A DNA stretch of 64,000 nt from Acidobacteriota bacterium (GTDB lineage Bacteria > Acidobacteriota > Terriglobia > UBA7540). Made by a program: the position numbers and the translations under genes. The stretch lies in NCBI GenBank assembly GCA_902812465.1, contig CADDZE010000004.1, forward strand, positions 19,217-83,216, in the 5' to 3' direction. Below are positions 51,722 to 61,235 of the stretch, piece after piece (the stretch's first letter is position 1; every line of letters begins with the position of its first letter). Under the pieces are notes generated by a model. It had not been told where the DNA came from, did no database searches, and saw nothing but the letters and a program-made list of their open reading frames with translations.

Positions 51722-54700
51722 TCAAAACGAGATTTGTATTCCCCACTCCATCATGCGGGGTGCGCCAAAGCCAAACAAGCCCGTGCCAAGCGTGATGCGG
51801 TTCACCCGGGCGGCCTGCGTGGTGCCGTTTACCGAGCCAGCGGAGGCGTCGAGAATACCACTCAGCGTGTTGTAGTTGGCGACGTTGAAAAGGTTGTAGA
51901 CCCCGATGCGCGGCTCGATGGTGAAGGTTTCCCGCTTCGTTGGGTGGAACAAGTAGCTGAGCTGCAGGTCCGTGGTGATAAAGGAGTCATTGGCCACCTG
52001 GCCGGCCGGCGGAAGGTCGATCTTAGGCGCGGCGGCTCCCAGGGCTGTCAGTTGCGTTGGCGTGAACAAGCCGGCATTCACCAACGCCTGGCCGGCGGGA
52101 GTGAGCTTGCCACTATAGGTGTTGTTGTAGCTTCCAATCACCGAGGCAAGACGGCTCAGTTTCACGTCGCGGCCAAAGGACCCAATATTGGTCCCGGGCA
52201 ACACATCGCCCGTTGTGCCATCGCCCGTGAGGTCTGAGAGAAAGATGTCACCAGGGCCGCCCGTGGTGGGCAAAGTGAGCGTGGTGGGCAGCGCGGTATT
52301 CCAGTGGGAAGTGAAGGAGACACGGAAACCGCGCGCCAAATCAAAGATTCCGGCCAGGCCGACCTGGTGCGTCCGGTCCAGCCCGTTGGGGCCAATGTAG
52401 TGGTTGATATTGTTGTTATCCGTCACCGTGTTGATGAAATCCTGATCTTGCGCCTGGCTGACCGCTCGTGACAGCGAGTAGCTCACCTGCAAGAACATCG
52501 AGCGGGCACCGCGGAATGGATGCTGGACGTTCTGCCGCAGCTTCACCTGCAGCCCGTTGTATACCGAGCGGCCGATGGGAAAGAGCATATAGTTTTCGCC
52601 CAAGTTAGGGTTGATACCAGGGAAAGCAGCGCCGGTGTCGGGTGTAAGGCCAAAGGTGGAAGCAGGGAACCCCGACAGGTAGGTACGCCCCGAGTCCAGG
52701 CCGTTGCCAGCGTAATCGGTGATCGTTGCTCCTTTTTGAATCGCGCAATCAATGCCTGCGCTGCCTGCGGGGCATCCGAAAGACTGGTTGGTGACGTTGA
52801 TCGCGTTCACCGCCGCGGCCACATTCAGGTAGCGGGCGTCACCTATGTGGTTGGTGTCGTAGGCCAGGAGGAAGCCCACACCCACATTGCGCACATAATC
52901 CAAACTCAGGACGGTGCCGGAGCCCAACTGGCGCTCGTAGCCGACGTTCATCTGGTAGGAGCGAGGGCTGCGGTAGTCGGGCCCTATCAAGTTGTCGCCG
53001 GTGGAGTCTCCTCCTTCGGCCAGCGCGGTGCCCACATAGGCGGCATTGGCCTGCGGACCGGCCGCGATGACCGCCGCCTGATAGGCCTGCTGGTCGGCCG
53101 CGAGCTGCGCGGCGACCTTACCGATCGGCTGGCCGCAAAGGCTCGAGGTATCGATGCTCCCGCCGCCTGGTAGCGTCACCGAGCCCGTTGGGCAAGCCGT
53201 GGCGGTCCCGAAGAACAGTCCCTTTTGTAAGCGAGCTGGCCGGTCGAAGAGCACGTTGTTGAAGATCGCATTTTCGTAATAAACGCCCGCACCGGCGCGG
53301 ATCACGTTCTTGCCGTTGCCAGCGGGATCCCAAGCAATGCCCACGATGGGCGAGAAGTTGCGGTTAGGCTGGTGCACGCGTGCGCCCAAACCTGGAGCAA
53401 ATTGGTTGAGGGCCGGAATGGGCGGAAGGTCGGAGTCTGAGCGGCCGGTGTCCCTCACGTAGTGCAGGCCATAGCTCAGGGTCAGATTCCTCCGGATTTT
53501 CCAGGTGTCGCCGATGTAGCCGTTCATCCGCGTGTCATATTGGCCGCCGGCCGGGAAACCGAACTTCGGAATTTCTGTGAAGAAGCCCTGCCCGTTACCG
53601 AAGATAACAACCTGAGCGGGATAATTAAGCGGATTGGAATCGCCTCCCGGGAAGGGGCCGGCAGCCGCGAAGGCCAGGGTTGCCTGGTTCAGGCTAGGTA
53701 CGATTACGTCGGGTGCCAGCCCGAAGAACTTGGCGAATCCGCCGCCCTGAATGTAATTCAACCCGTAGCCGTAGCGCAGAATATGGGAACGGAAGGTGAC
53801 GCTGCCGTCATACTTGATCTGTGTATTGTGCTGCAACGTGGCTTGCGGGGCTAGGAGGTTAGGACCCGAAGCGAAGTTGCTGCCAAAAGCGCCGCCGCCG
53901 ATGGCGATTTCGACCTGGGGCGCCGGATTGGTGATGCTCGTGCCCCCGACGGCGTCGGCGATGGCGTTGGCAAAATGGAGGTATCCAAAGCGGATGCTGT
54001 GAGTGAACTTGCCGTTCGTAACATCGAGGCCCGCAGCATAGCTGGGCGTGTTGTCCTCGTTCAGGAAGGGGCTGTAGCTGTTGGGGGTGAACGCCGAGAC
54101 GTCCGAGTTGCGGTTGTAAAGTGTGCGGAAGAAGGTGTGCCAGTTCGAGCTGATCTGCCAATCCAAGCGGCCTTGAAGCATGTGCTCGCGGAAGGGACCG
54201 TTATAGCCGCCGCTGAGCGAGGCAAAGGGGGCCGCCAGCTCCACCGGGGTGAACAAATCCTGCCGGTTGCGCTCCCAGTCAAGGAAGAAGAAGAGCTTGT
54301 TCTTGATGATGGGGCCGCCAAGGTTAGTGCCCCACTGCGCGCGGCGGAAGAACAGGTCCGTGGGGGCGATGCGCGCGGCCGTGTTGTGCCATCGACCGTA
54401 GAAGAATGCCTGACCATGAAAGTCATTCGATCCGCTGCGGCTGGTGATGTTCACCGCACCCGAGGACGTTAGCTCCGTCGACATATCCAGTGACGACTGC
54501 TCCACCTGAAACTCCTGGATTCCGCTGTCGGGAATGTTCGTGGTGGTCGTGCCTACCGTCTCGTCACTGATATCGACGCCATCGACCTCGATGCGCGCGG
54601 TCCGCCCAAAGCGGCCAGCAAAGGAAACCGAGGAGAACCCCGTTTTGGTGGGATCAAAGTTCGTGCCGTCTTGAATCTGTACTCCCGGCTCCAGGGACGC

Positions 54701-55183
54701 CAGATCAAGGAAATTGCGGCCGTTGACCGGAAGCTGATCGATTTCCCGGGTCGTGACAGTGCCTTGCACGGTGGCCTGCTCGGTATTCACCTGCAAGGCT
54801 TGTGCCTGAACCTCGACCGTGGTGGCCGTCGAACCAACTTCCAACGTGGCATCCCCGTTCGCAGCGACGCCCACCGCCACAGTGCGTGTTAGCACGGTTC
54901 GCTTGAACCCCGAAGCCGCTATGGTCACCGTGTAGTCGCCTGGAAGTAGCGGCCCAGAATTGTAGCTGCCGGCAGCGGAGGTAGTCACGCTGACGGTCTG
55001 CCCGGTGGCTTTGTTGACGATGGTGACATTCGCCCCGGGGAGTACCGCTCCGCTCGGGTCGGTCACCGTGCCAATGATGCTGCCGGTTGAAATGGTGGTC
55101 TGGGACGCTAGGGGCAGCGATGAGCCGATCAGCATCGCCAGTCCGTTAATGGCGAGCAGAATCCTGCGATTACTTCTAATCAT
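51722..55183 (-). CDS. TonB-dependent receptor with N-terminal carboxypeptidase-regulatory-like domain (Oar-like)
   Basis: An 1153-residue outer-membrane receptor. The frame opens at 55279, but the ATG at 55183 has a GGAGGAG site and starts a clear signal peptide (RRILLAINGLAMLIGSSLPL, cleavage near ASQ). About 35-115 is the CarboxypepD_reg domain (GSIIGTVTDPSGAVLPGANV, TIAASGFKRTVLTRTVAVGV). About 120-245 is the plug (REIDQLPVNGRNFLDLASLE, IEVDGVDISDE). The barrel runs to the C-terminus (PRMMEWGIQISF, ending in Phe). It follows the same plan as the receptor at 8.2-11.6 kb but is a diverged paralogue. No SusD-like or enzyme partner is adjacent. The ligand is unknown. Confidence 0.93.
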   Translation of the reverse strand: MIRSNRRILLAINGLAMLIGSSLPLASQTTISTGSIIGTVTDPSGAVLPGANVTIVNKATGQTVSVTTSAAGSYNSGPLLPGDYTVTIAASGFKRTVLTRTVAVGVAANGDATLEVGSTATTVEVQAQALQVNTEQATVQGTVTTREIDQLPVNGRNFLDLASLEPGVQIQDGTNFDPTKTGFSSVSFAGRFGRTARIEVDGVDISDETVGTTTTNIPDSGIQEFQVEQSSLDMSTELTSSGAVNITSRSGSNDFHGQAFFYGRWHNTAARIAPTDLFFRRAQWGTNLGGPIIKNKLFFFLDWERNRQDLFTPVELAAPFASLSGGYNGPFREHMLQGRLDWQISSNWHTFFRTLYNRNSDVSAFTPNSYSPFLNEDNTPSYAAGLDVTNGKFTHSIRFGYLHFANAIADAVGGTSITNPAPQVEIAIGGGAFGSNFASGPNLLAPQATLQHNTQIKYDGSVTFRSHILRYGYGLNYIQGGGFAKFFGLAPDVIVPSLNQATLAFAAAGPFPGGDSNPLNYPAQVVIFGNGQGFFTEIPKFGFPAGGQYDTRMNGYIGDTWKIRRNLTLSYGLHYVRDTGRSDSDLPPIPALNQFAPGLGARVHQPNRNFSPIVGIAWDPAGNGKNVIRAGAGVYYENAIFNNVLFDRPARLQKGLFFGTATACPTGSVTLPGGGSIDTSSLCGQPIGKVAAQLAADQQAYQAAVIAAGPQANAAYVGTALAEGGDSTGDNLIGPDYRSPRSYQMNVGYERQLGSGTVLSLDYVRNVGVGFLLAYDTNHIGDARYLNVAAAVNAINVTNQSFGCPAGSAGIDCAIQKGATITDYAGNGLDSGRTYLSGFPASTFGLTPDTGAAFPGINPNLGENYMLFPIGRSVYNGLQVKLRQNVQHPFRGARSMFLQVSYSLSRAVSQAQDQDFINTVTDNNNINHYIGPNGLDRTHQVGLAGIFDLARGFRVSFTSHWNTALPTTLTLPTTGGPGDIFLSDLTGDGTTGDVLPGTNIGSFGRDVKLSRLASVIGSYNNTYSGKLTPAGQALVNAGLFTPTQLTALGAAAPKIDLPPAGQVANDSFITTDLQLSYLFHPTKRETFTIEPRIGVYNLFNVANYNTLSGILDASAGSVNGTTQAARVNRITLGTGLFGFGAPRMMEWGIQISF

Positions 55184-55623
55184 GGCATGCTCCTCCTGCA
55201 GCGAAACGCTAGGCTTAGGATCTTGAAGGGCAAGTGTGCCGATGCGAGGTGGGTGTGTTGTGAGCGCTGCCAACCTCATCCTCCGTCGGAACTGAGTTGG
55301 TCAGACCTTGCGAATCACCCGAACGCAGGTAAAAAAACTCACTAGAACTGGGCCGCCAAACTTAGCCTAGTGTAGCAGGTTCCGCCCTCTATTTTTCAAC
55401 AACGTATCCGGTTCATTTGGTCAAATACCGCTGTCCGCCGGACGCGCCCGTGGCAGTTACCTTCCACACGTCTGTGACGAGTTAAAACGCTATGTACAGG
55501 CATTGCAATACCTACAAGACTTTCAATTACTACATTCAACTACTACATTCAACGCCGCAGCCCTGCTTTCCTACCTCCCAAGCTGTTGACACAACGTATA
55601 GAATAGGGACAGCATAAACAAAG
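55184..55623. other. Intergenic region upstream of the second receptor
   Basis: About 440 bases between divergent genes. It carries the receptor ribosome binding site and an AT-rich part near 55480-55560 with a short direct repetition (actacattcaactactacattcaa). No gene and no confident promoter were recognised. Confidence 0.5.
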
Positions 55624-56169
55624 ATGGGCTTAGCCACAGGTGTCTCGCAGGCTATCCCGCCCTCGGCCGTAAGCTGTCGGCTTGTGGTACGGAAGGCGGA
55701 AGGGTTTGGCGAGATTGTCCAATTTGTTACCTCGGGACTCCAAGTCGGGCAACAGGTTGTTGCCATGGCTGATGCCGGGTGCCTGAAAGATCTGGCGCAC
55801 AACCTGGCGGATGCCGGACTTCGCCCCCGGGCTCTGCTGCGCAATGGGCGGCTGGTATTTCTGACGGCGCCGGACTGCCTGTCACAACTTTTCCGCCGCG
55901 AGGACCTCTTTCAGCGCGGCCCCTTGCGCCATGGAGGCCCGCTGGTTCGCTGGGTCTCCGATTGGTCGTGGGCTTACGCCTACCATTCCACCGTCGACCT
56001 CGTCCAGCATCAGCGCCGGGTACACGATTTTGTCCGCTCGCTAGGCGCCCTTTCGCTGTGCACGGTACGCTCGGGTCATTTGGCGAGGGCCGCTCTGCTT
56101 GCCGTGCTCGCCGAGCACCGGCGCGCCGCTCGATCTCAGGAAAGGCCTTCTAGCCCCTTACCGGTTTAG
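55624..56169 (+). CDS. MEDS-domain (DcmR sensory) protein
   Basis: A 181-residue protein whose main part (about 25-165) matches the MEDS sensory domain. FVTSGLQVGQQVVAMADAGC corresponds to the opening helix-strand, LADAGLRPRALLRNGRLVFL to the LRxxGxxxxxxxxxGRLxxL block, then LFRREDLFQR, LVRWVSDWSWAYAYHSTVDL and a closing helix with LGALSLCTVR. MEDS domains occur in DcmR, a regulator of dichloromethane metabolism, and beside histidine kinases or anti-sigma modules, sensing hydrocarbon derivatives or acting in stress signalling. There is no DNA-binding domain. It converges on a broken sigma/anti-sigma pair. The call rests on pattern memory and should be tested by profile search. Confidence 0.6.
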   Translation: MGLATGVSQAIPPSAVSCRLVVRKAEGFGEIVQFVTSGLQVGQQVVAMADAGCLKDLAHNLADAGLRPRALLRNGRLVFLTAPDCLSQLFRREDLFQRGPLRHGGPLVRWVSDWSWAYAYHSTVDLVQHQRRVHDFVRSLGALSLCTVRSGHLARAALLAVLAEHRRAARSQERPSSPLPV

Positions 56170-56271
56170 GCCCGGGCAACGGTTCTAAGGGACACCGCAG
56201 GCAGCCACGGTCCGATCGCCCGCTGCTCGGCCAGTCTTCGGCGCGCCTCCCCTGCGCAGCCCTTCCAGCGG

Positions 56272-56487
56272 TTATTCTCTCTTGAGTTGGCGAAAAAAAG
56301 CGGCCTCGCGCCGCACATCGCTGCGGGCGGGAGGAGGCATCTGGCCAAGGAAATGGATGCAGAGCGCTGCTTCCCTCAGGCGCTCGAGGCAACCGGCACA
56401 CTGACCATCCAGATCCTCCTGGACCACACGCCGGTCGTCAACCGTCAGCGCGCCCAGTAGAAAGAGTTCGTAAACATCATCCAGATG
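56272..56487 (-). pseudogene. Anti-sigma factor relic (zinc-finger/RskA-like N-terminal part)
   Basis: Directly after the sigma factor stop, the minus strand reads HLDDVYELFLLGALTVDDRR, then VVQEDLDGQCAGCLERLREA and ALCIHFLGQMPPPARSDVRR, then EAAFFRQLKRE and stop at 56272-56274. This fits the cytoplasmic anti-sigma domain (xxYxLGALxxxExxxVexHLxxCxxCxxELxxLR). No ATG, GTG or TTG start exists at the beginning; CTG at 56484 is the only candidate. There is no transmembrane helix or periplasmic part, so the gene is truncated or was always short. Confidence 0.55.
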
Positions 56488-57006
56488 TCAGCAGTCCCTG
56501 CGCGCACGCAGGCGGTGCCGAAGAAAGCGCACCGCCCGGACTGCGCCAGTCCCGGTGGTTCGCCCAACTTCGCCGCCACCTCGCTTTCCGTGCAGCCTTC
56601 GAAGGCCACCAGGTACAGCGCCTTCCGCTGATGCTGCGGCAACTGGTTCAGCACCTTTTCATAAGAGAGAGCTGACGGTCGAGCAGGGCCGCCTTTTCGG
56701 GCGTTGGGCACGCCGCGAACTAGCTCAGCCAATCCGGCCCGCGATCGGCCTCCGGGCCGTGCGCTGCTGCTCGAGAGCCAGGCCGCGCGTGACCAGCTCC
56801 GAAAAGACGGCGACGCTGACACCTTGCCGGGAAAGGCGGCTGGAAGTACTCCAATTTTGAGAAGAGCCTGATCGAGAAGTGCCTCGGCAGCCGCCCGGTC
56901 CCCTAGAATCCGCTTCGGCAAGGCGAGCCTTCGCGGCGCAAAACGCGAGGGCATCTTGCCGTGCTGCGCGAGCCAATAGCTCTTCGGCGGTCCGCTTAGC
57001 AGGCAT
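56488..57006 (-). pseudogene. ECF sigma factor, broken by several frameshifts
   Basis: Starting MPAKRTAEELLARAARQDAL at 57006, the sense passes through three frames. One has RILGDRAAAEALLDQALLKI, which matches sigma region 2. A later one has ALSYEKVLNQLPQHQRKALY with LVAFEGCTESEVAAKLGEPP (region 4 helix-turn-helix). A third has VRFLRHRLRARRDC and stop at 56488-56490. Each junction needs a small indel. Together they describe a ~170-codon ECF sigma factor no longer readable in one frame. The adjoining anti-sigma relic confirms the identity of the locus. Confidence 0.65.
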
Positions 57007-57171
57007 ATCCAAAGACCTTCGGGGTCCCCGTAGGAGCGACCCGAGCTGAGTGGTCGCCCGGGATGCGGCTGGCATTTTCAGCGGTTGGGGCTAGTCATTG
57101 AGTACGGGAAAGCTCCTGATCGTTGGCAGCAAATATTTCTAAGACATTGAAATTAAAAGCATTGTTTGCTA

Positions 57172-57200
57172 TTGACAGTGAAACGCTAAGATTTTATTAT
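57172..57200 (+). promoter_or_regulatory. Consensus sigma-70-type promoter for the heat-shock genes
   Basis: TTGACA (57172-57177), a 17-base spacer and TATTAT (57195-57200), near-perfect housekeeping boxes in an AT-rich setting, 92 bases before the first hsp20 ATG. No CIRCE (TTAGCACTC-N9-GAGTGCTAA) or clear HspR inverted repeat was seen around it. Confidence 0.7.
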
Positions 57201-57291
57201 TGCTTTGGACTAATGATGCAACCTCTCTGCTCAGAGCGTCATCTAGTGAAACCTGAAGTATCAATAAACCTTTCCAGGAGGCAAAAACATC

Positions 57292-57744
57292 ATGGCGATT
57301 ATTCGTTGGGAACCTTTCCGCGAGCTGGTTACATCCCAGGACGCCTTTAACCGGCTCTTCAACGAGACCGTTTCCCGGTTCTTCGATACTTCGGAATTGG
57401 CCACGCGCACGTGGACGCCTGCCGTAGACATCTACGAGACGGACCACGACGTGGTACTGAAAGCGGAACTGCCAGGAATTGATCCTAAGGACGTTGAAGT
57501 ACGCGTCGAGGACGGCTCCCTCTACCTCAAGGGCGAACGCAAGTTCGAGAAAGAGGTGAAGGAGCAAAACTACCACCGGGTCGAACGCTCCTATGGCTCG
57601 TTTGTGCGGTCGTTTCCGCTGCCCGCCTCCGTCGACGCCGACAAGGCTCAGGCCGAATACAAACATGGCGTGCTGACCTTGACCCTGCCGAAGCGGGAGG
57701 AGGCCAAGCCGAAGACCATTAAGATCAGCGTCAGTAAGAACTGA
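57292..57744 (+). CDS. Hsp20/alpha-crystallin small heat-shock protein, first copy
   Basis: A 150-residue small heat-shock protein, an ATP-independent holdase that keeps unfolding proteins soluble for ClpB/DnaK. The N-terminal RWEPFRELVTSQDAFNRLFN is typical. The alpha-crystallin domain spans about 42-140 (TWTPAVDIYETDHDVVLKAE, LPGIDPKDVEVRVEDGSLYL, GSFVRSFPLPASVDADKAQA) with the closing motif HGVLTLTLPKREEAKPKTIK. AGGAGG lies 11 bases before the ATG. It is followed by a paralogue 112 bases on and by clpB, so the disaggregase and its holdases are encoded together. Confidence 0.96.
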   Translation: MAIIRWEPFRELVTSQDAFNRLFNETVSRFFDTSELATRTWTPAVDIYETDHDVVLKAELPGIDPKDVEVRVEDGSLYLKGERKFEKEVKEQNYHRVERSYGSFVRSFPLPASVDADKAQAEYKHGVLTLTLPKREEAKPKTIKISVSKN

Positions 57745-57856
57745 GGGGTCCGCGCCGGCCGGAAGCCGCTAACCGCCGGCGCAACAACAGCTTTTTGTTG
57801 GGAAAATGCAGCTCAACTTGACCACTTTGATTTAGTACCAAGGAAGGAGGTAGCAT

Positions 57857-58339
57857 ATGCCGATCGTACGTTGGGAACCGTTCCGTGACCTGCTGGCCAT
57901 GCAGGATCGTTTCAATCGGCTGTTCAACGAGACATTCAGCCGGGTCTTCCAGCCGGAGGATCTCGGTGCAGGCACTTGGGCGCCCGCGGTCGATATCTTT
58001 GACACGGACAACAACCTGATACTCGAGGCCGACCTTCCAGGGATTGACCCCAACCATTTGGAGCTCCGCGTGGAGGACAACACACTCTACCTGAAGGGGG
58101 AGCGCAAGCTCGAGCACGAGGTCAAGGAAGGTCAGTATCACCGCATCGAAAGGGCCTACGGCACGTTCACCCGCTCGTTTGCCCTTCCCAGCTCGGTAGA
58201 TCCCGATAAGGTAGTGGCGGAGTACAAGGATGGCGTTCTGCGCTTGACCCTGCCCAAGCGGGAAGAGGCCAAGCCGAAGACGATTAAGATTCAGGTGGCT
58301 GGCGGCGAAGCGCCCAAGGCAGTGGGCGCCCACAAATAA
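57857..58339 (+). CDS. Hsp20/alpha-crystallin small heat-shock protein, second copy
   Basis: A 160-residue paralogue of the preceding protein, roughly two-thirds identical by eye (RWEPFRDLLAMQDRFNRLFN, TWAPAVDIFDTDNNLILEAD, LPGIDPNHLELRVEDNTLYL, KDGVLRLTLPKREEAKPKTI). It differs by a longer tail (GGEAPKAVGAHK). A strong AAGGAGG precedes the ATG. Tandem duplication is ancient enough that the two may differ in client or oligomer preference. It ends ahead of a hairpin that separates it from clpB. Confidence 0.96.
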   Translation: MPIVRWEPFRDLLAMQDRFNRLFNETFSRVFQPEDLGAGTWAPAVDIFDTDNNLILEADLPGIDPNHLELRVEDNTLYLKGERKLEHEVKEGQYHRIERAYGTFTRSFALPSSVDPDKVVAEYKDGVLRLTLPKREEAKPKTIKIQVAGGEAPKAVGAHK

Positions 58340-58366
58340 GCCGTTGGCAACGCCCGGCTCTGGTTC

Positions 58367-58396
58367 AGGCCGCGCCAAAACACTCTGGCGCGGCCT
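58367..58396 (+). terminator. Hairpin between the small heat-shock genes and clpB
   Basis: AGGCCGCGCCA/TGGCGCGGCCT, an 11-bp perfect stem with an eight-base loop, 28 bases after the second hsp20 stop. It is followed by tctattgtt, a weak U-tract. It may be a partial terminator or processing site that lowers clpB expression relative to hsp20. Confidence 0.6.
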
Positions 58397-58465
58397 TCTA
58401 TTGTTCCGGTAGTATTCTCGGATCGCTGTTTATTCAACTTCTCTCTTTCTAAGGTTTTCTGAATC

Positions 58466-61102
58466 ATGGCGACGCGTTTTGACCGATTCACTATCAAGGC
58501 TCAGGAAGCCCTGCAGGGGGCCCAGGACGTGGCCGGGCGCTTCGGCAACCAGCAACTCGAGCCGGTCCACCTGCTGCTCGCGCTCGTTGAGCAGACCGAG
58601 GGCATCGTACCGGCACTCCTCACGCGGTTGGGAGTTGCTCCTCCGGTCCTGGCCCGGGAAGTCGAGAAGGCCATTGAGGCTTTGCCCAAGGTGGGGGGCG
58701 CGGTGGAGCACTACCTCTCGCCGGCACTCCGCGAGGTGTTGGACCAGGCTGCCAAGGAGGCCGAGCCCTTCCGCGATGAGTACGTATCCACAGAACATCT
58801 GCTTCTCGCCTTAGCGCGCAAGACGGCCGATCCGGCCGGCCGCATCTTGGCGCGCCTGGGCATCACCCATGATGCCATCCTCAAGGCCCTCGTGGCGGTG
58901 CGCGGCACCCAGCGTGTTACGGACCAGAACCCCGAGGACAAGTACCAGGCCCTCGAGCGCTACGCGCGCGACCTCACCGAGCTGGCGCGGCGCGGCAAGC
59001 TCGATCCGGTCATTGGGCGTGACGACGAAATCCGCCGCGTCATCCAGGTGCTCTCGCGGCGCACTAAGAATAATCCCGTTTTGATTGGCGACCCCGGGGT
59101 GGGCAAGACCGCCATTGTGGAGGGTATCGCGCAGCGCATCGTGGCCGGTGACGTACCCGAGTCGCTGCGGTCGAAGCGCATCGTGGCGCTGGACCTTGGG
59201 GCGCTGGTCGCGGGATCGAAATACCGGGGCGAGTTTGAGGACCGGCTCAAGGCGGTACTGAAAGAGATCGAAGAATCGAGCGGGCAGATTATCCTCTTCA
59301 TCGACGAGCTGCACACGCTGGTTGGGGCCGGCGCGGCGGAGGGTTCGATCGATGCCTCGAATATGCTCAAGCCGGCGCTGGCGCGGGGCGAGCTACGCTG
59401 CATTGGGGCGACCACACTGAACGAATACAAGAAGTACGTGGAGAAGGACGCCGCACTGGAGCGGCGCTTCCAGCCCGTCTATGTTGGGGAGCCCAGTGTG
59501 GAGGACACAATTGCCATCCTGCGCGGCCTCAAGGAGCGCTACGAGGTACACCATGGCGTCCGCATCAAGGATTCTGCCATTGTCGCGGCGGCTGTGCTTT
59601 CCAACCGCTACATCTCGGACCGCTTCCTGCCGGACAAGGCCATCGACCTGATCGATGAGGCCGCCTCTAGCCTGCGCATCGAGATCGATTCGATGCCCGC
59701 CGAAATCGACCAGATCGAGCGCCGCATCACCCAACTGGAAATCGAGCGGCAGGCCCTCCGCAAGGAGGAGGACCCCGCCTCGCGCGAGCGCCTCGCCGCC
59801 CTCGAGCGCGAGCTGGCCGAACTGCAGGAGAACTCGAACCGGCTGAAGCTCCGCTGGAAGGCGGAAAAGGAAGCGATCGCCCGCATTCGTCAGCTCAAGA
59901 GCGAGATCGAGGCCGCCAAAACCGAGGAGCAACTGGCAACACGTGCCGGCGACCTTAACAAGGCGGCCGAAATCCGCTACGGCAAGCTGGTGATGCTGGA
60001 GAAGCAGCTGGCCGAGGCCAATGAAGACCTGGCCAAGAAGCAGGCGGGCGGCCCCATGCTCAAAGAGGAGGTGGACGAAGAGGACGTCGCCAAGGTGGTC
60101 TCGAAATGGACGGGCATCCCGGTGTCCAAGATGCTCGAGGGCGAGGTGGCCAAGCTAGTGCACATGGAAGACCGCCTGCGCCAGCGGGTGGTGGGCCAGG
60201 ATGAGGCGTTGCGACTGGTGGCGAACGCCGTTCGCCGCAGCCGCGCCGGGCTCTCCGATCCCCACCGGCCCATCGGCTCGTTCCTTTTCCTGGGGCCTAC
60301 GGGTGTGGGCAAGACGGAGCTGGCGCGGGCTCTTGCCGAATTCCTTTTCGACGACGAGCGCGCCATGCTGCGCATCGACATGTCCGAGTATATGGAGAAG
60401 CACTCCGTGGCGCGCCTCATCGGAGCACCGCCCGGCTACGTAGGCTACGAAGAGGGTGGCCAGCTGACGGAGCCGGTACGGCGCCGCCCGTATTCGGTGC
60501 TGCTCTTCGACGAAATTGAAAAGGCTCACCCCGACGTCTTCAACATCTTCCTCCAAATTCTCGACGAGGGGCGGCTTACCGACGGCCGCGGCCGCACCGT
60601 GGACTTCAAGAATACGGTCATCATTATGACGTCGAATATCGCCAGCTCGCTCATCCACGAGGCGCTGGGCCGCGGCGGCCAGGGGGAGGCCGGCGCCGTC
60701 ACCGAGGAGCTGCGCAAGCGCATCCACGAATCCCTGCTGCACTACTTCCGCCCAGAATTCATTAATCGTATCGATGAGATCGTGATCTTCCGCGCCCTGG
60801 GTAAGGAAGAGATCTCCAAGATCATCGATCTGCAACTCGCCAATCTCAAGAAGCTGCTGGCCGAGCGTAAGGTGCAGATTGAGCTGACCGAAAGGGCGCG
60901 CGAACTACTCTTCCGCGAGGGCTATGATCCGCAATTTGGCGCACGTCCGCTCAAGCGGGCGATTCAACGCCTGATTCAGGATCCGCTGGCCATGAAGCTG
61001 CTGGACGGCGAAGTCCTTCCCGGAGACCACGTGCTGGTGGACGCGGATCTCAAGAAGGGCGAGATGACGTTCGAGACGGCGGCGGCGAAAGCGGCGCGAT
61101 GA
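58466..61102 (+). CDS. clpB: ATP-dependent protein disaggregase ClpB
   Basis: An 878-residue ClpB (Hsp104 family), a hexameric AAA+ machine that extracts proteins from aggregates with DnaK and small heat-shock proteins. The Clp_N repeat domain (about 1-145) begins [23 protein letters not shown]-1 has Walker [21 protein letters not shown] and Walker [21 protein letters not shown]. The coiled-coil middle domain that distinguishes ClpB from ClpA/C lies at about 400-525 ([20 protein letters not shown]). AAA-2 has [20 protein letters not shown] and [20 protein letters not shown]. The pore-loop residues ([18 protein letters not shown]) and D2-small domain are present. Length is normal. It is the last gene of the heat-shock cluster. 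Confidence 0.98.
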   Translation: MATRFDRFTIKAQEALQGAQDVAGRFGNQQLEPVHLLLALVEQTEGIVPALLTRLGVAPPVLAREVEKAIEALPKVGGAVEHYLSPALREVLDQAAKEAEPFRDEYVSTEHLLLALARKTADPAGRILARLGITHDAILKALVAVRGTQRVTDQNPEDKYQALERYARDLTELARRGKLDPVIGRDDEIRRVIQVLSRRTKNNPVLIGDPGVGKTAIVEGIAQRIVAGDVPESLRSKRIVALDLGALVAGSKYRGEFEDRLKAVLKEIEESSGQIILFIDELHTLVGAGAAEGSIDASNMLKPALARGELRCIGATTLNEYKKYVEKDAALERRFQPVYVGEPSVEDTIAILRGLKERYEVHHGVRIKDSAIVAAAVLSNRYISDRFLPDKAIDLIDEAASSLRIEIDSMPAEIDQIERRITQLEIERQALRKEEDPASRERLAALERELAELQENSNRLKLRWKAEKEAIARIRQLKSEIEAAKTEEQLATRAGDLNKAAEIRYGKLVMLEKQLAEANEDLAKKQAGGPMLKEEVDEEDVAKVVSKWTGIPVSKMLEGEVAKLVHMEDRLRQRVVGQDEALRLVANAVRRSRAGLSDPHRPIGSFLFLGPTGVGKTELARALAEFLFDDERAMLRIDMSEYMEKHSVARLIGAPPGYVGYEEGGQLTEPVRRRPYSVLLFDEIEKAHPDVFNIFLQILDEGRLTDGRGRTVDFKNTVIIMTSNIASSLIHEALGRGGQGEAGAVTEELRKRIHESLLHYFRPEFINRIDEIVIFRALGKEEISKIIDLQLANLKKLLAERKVQIELTERARELLFREGYDPQFGARPLKRAIQRLIQDPLAMKLLDGEVLPGDHVLVDADLKKGEMTFETAAAKAAR

Positions 61103-61235
61103 AGAGGATTTCCTTTCCTGCATTGTCCGGCCTCGGCAAGACCGTGGCATCAGGCGAGCGTGCTTTCTGCCGCCGTACTTTCCCTCATCGAATCCAACCA
61201 TTGACAAGTCCCCGCCGCGTGATATCTCTTGCCCT

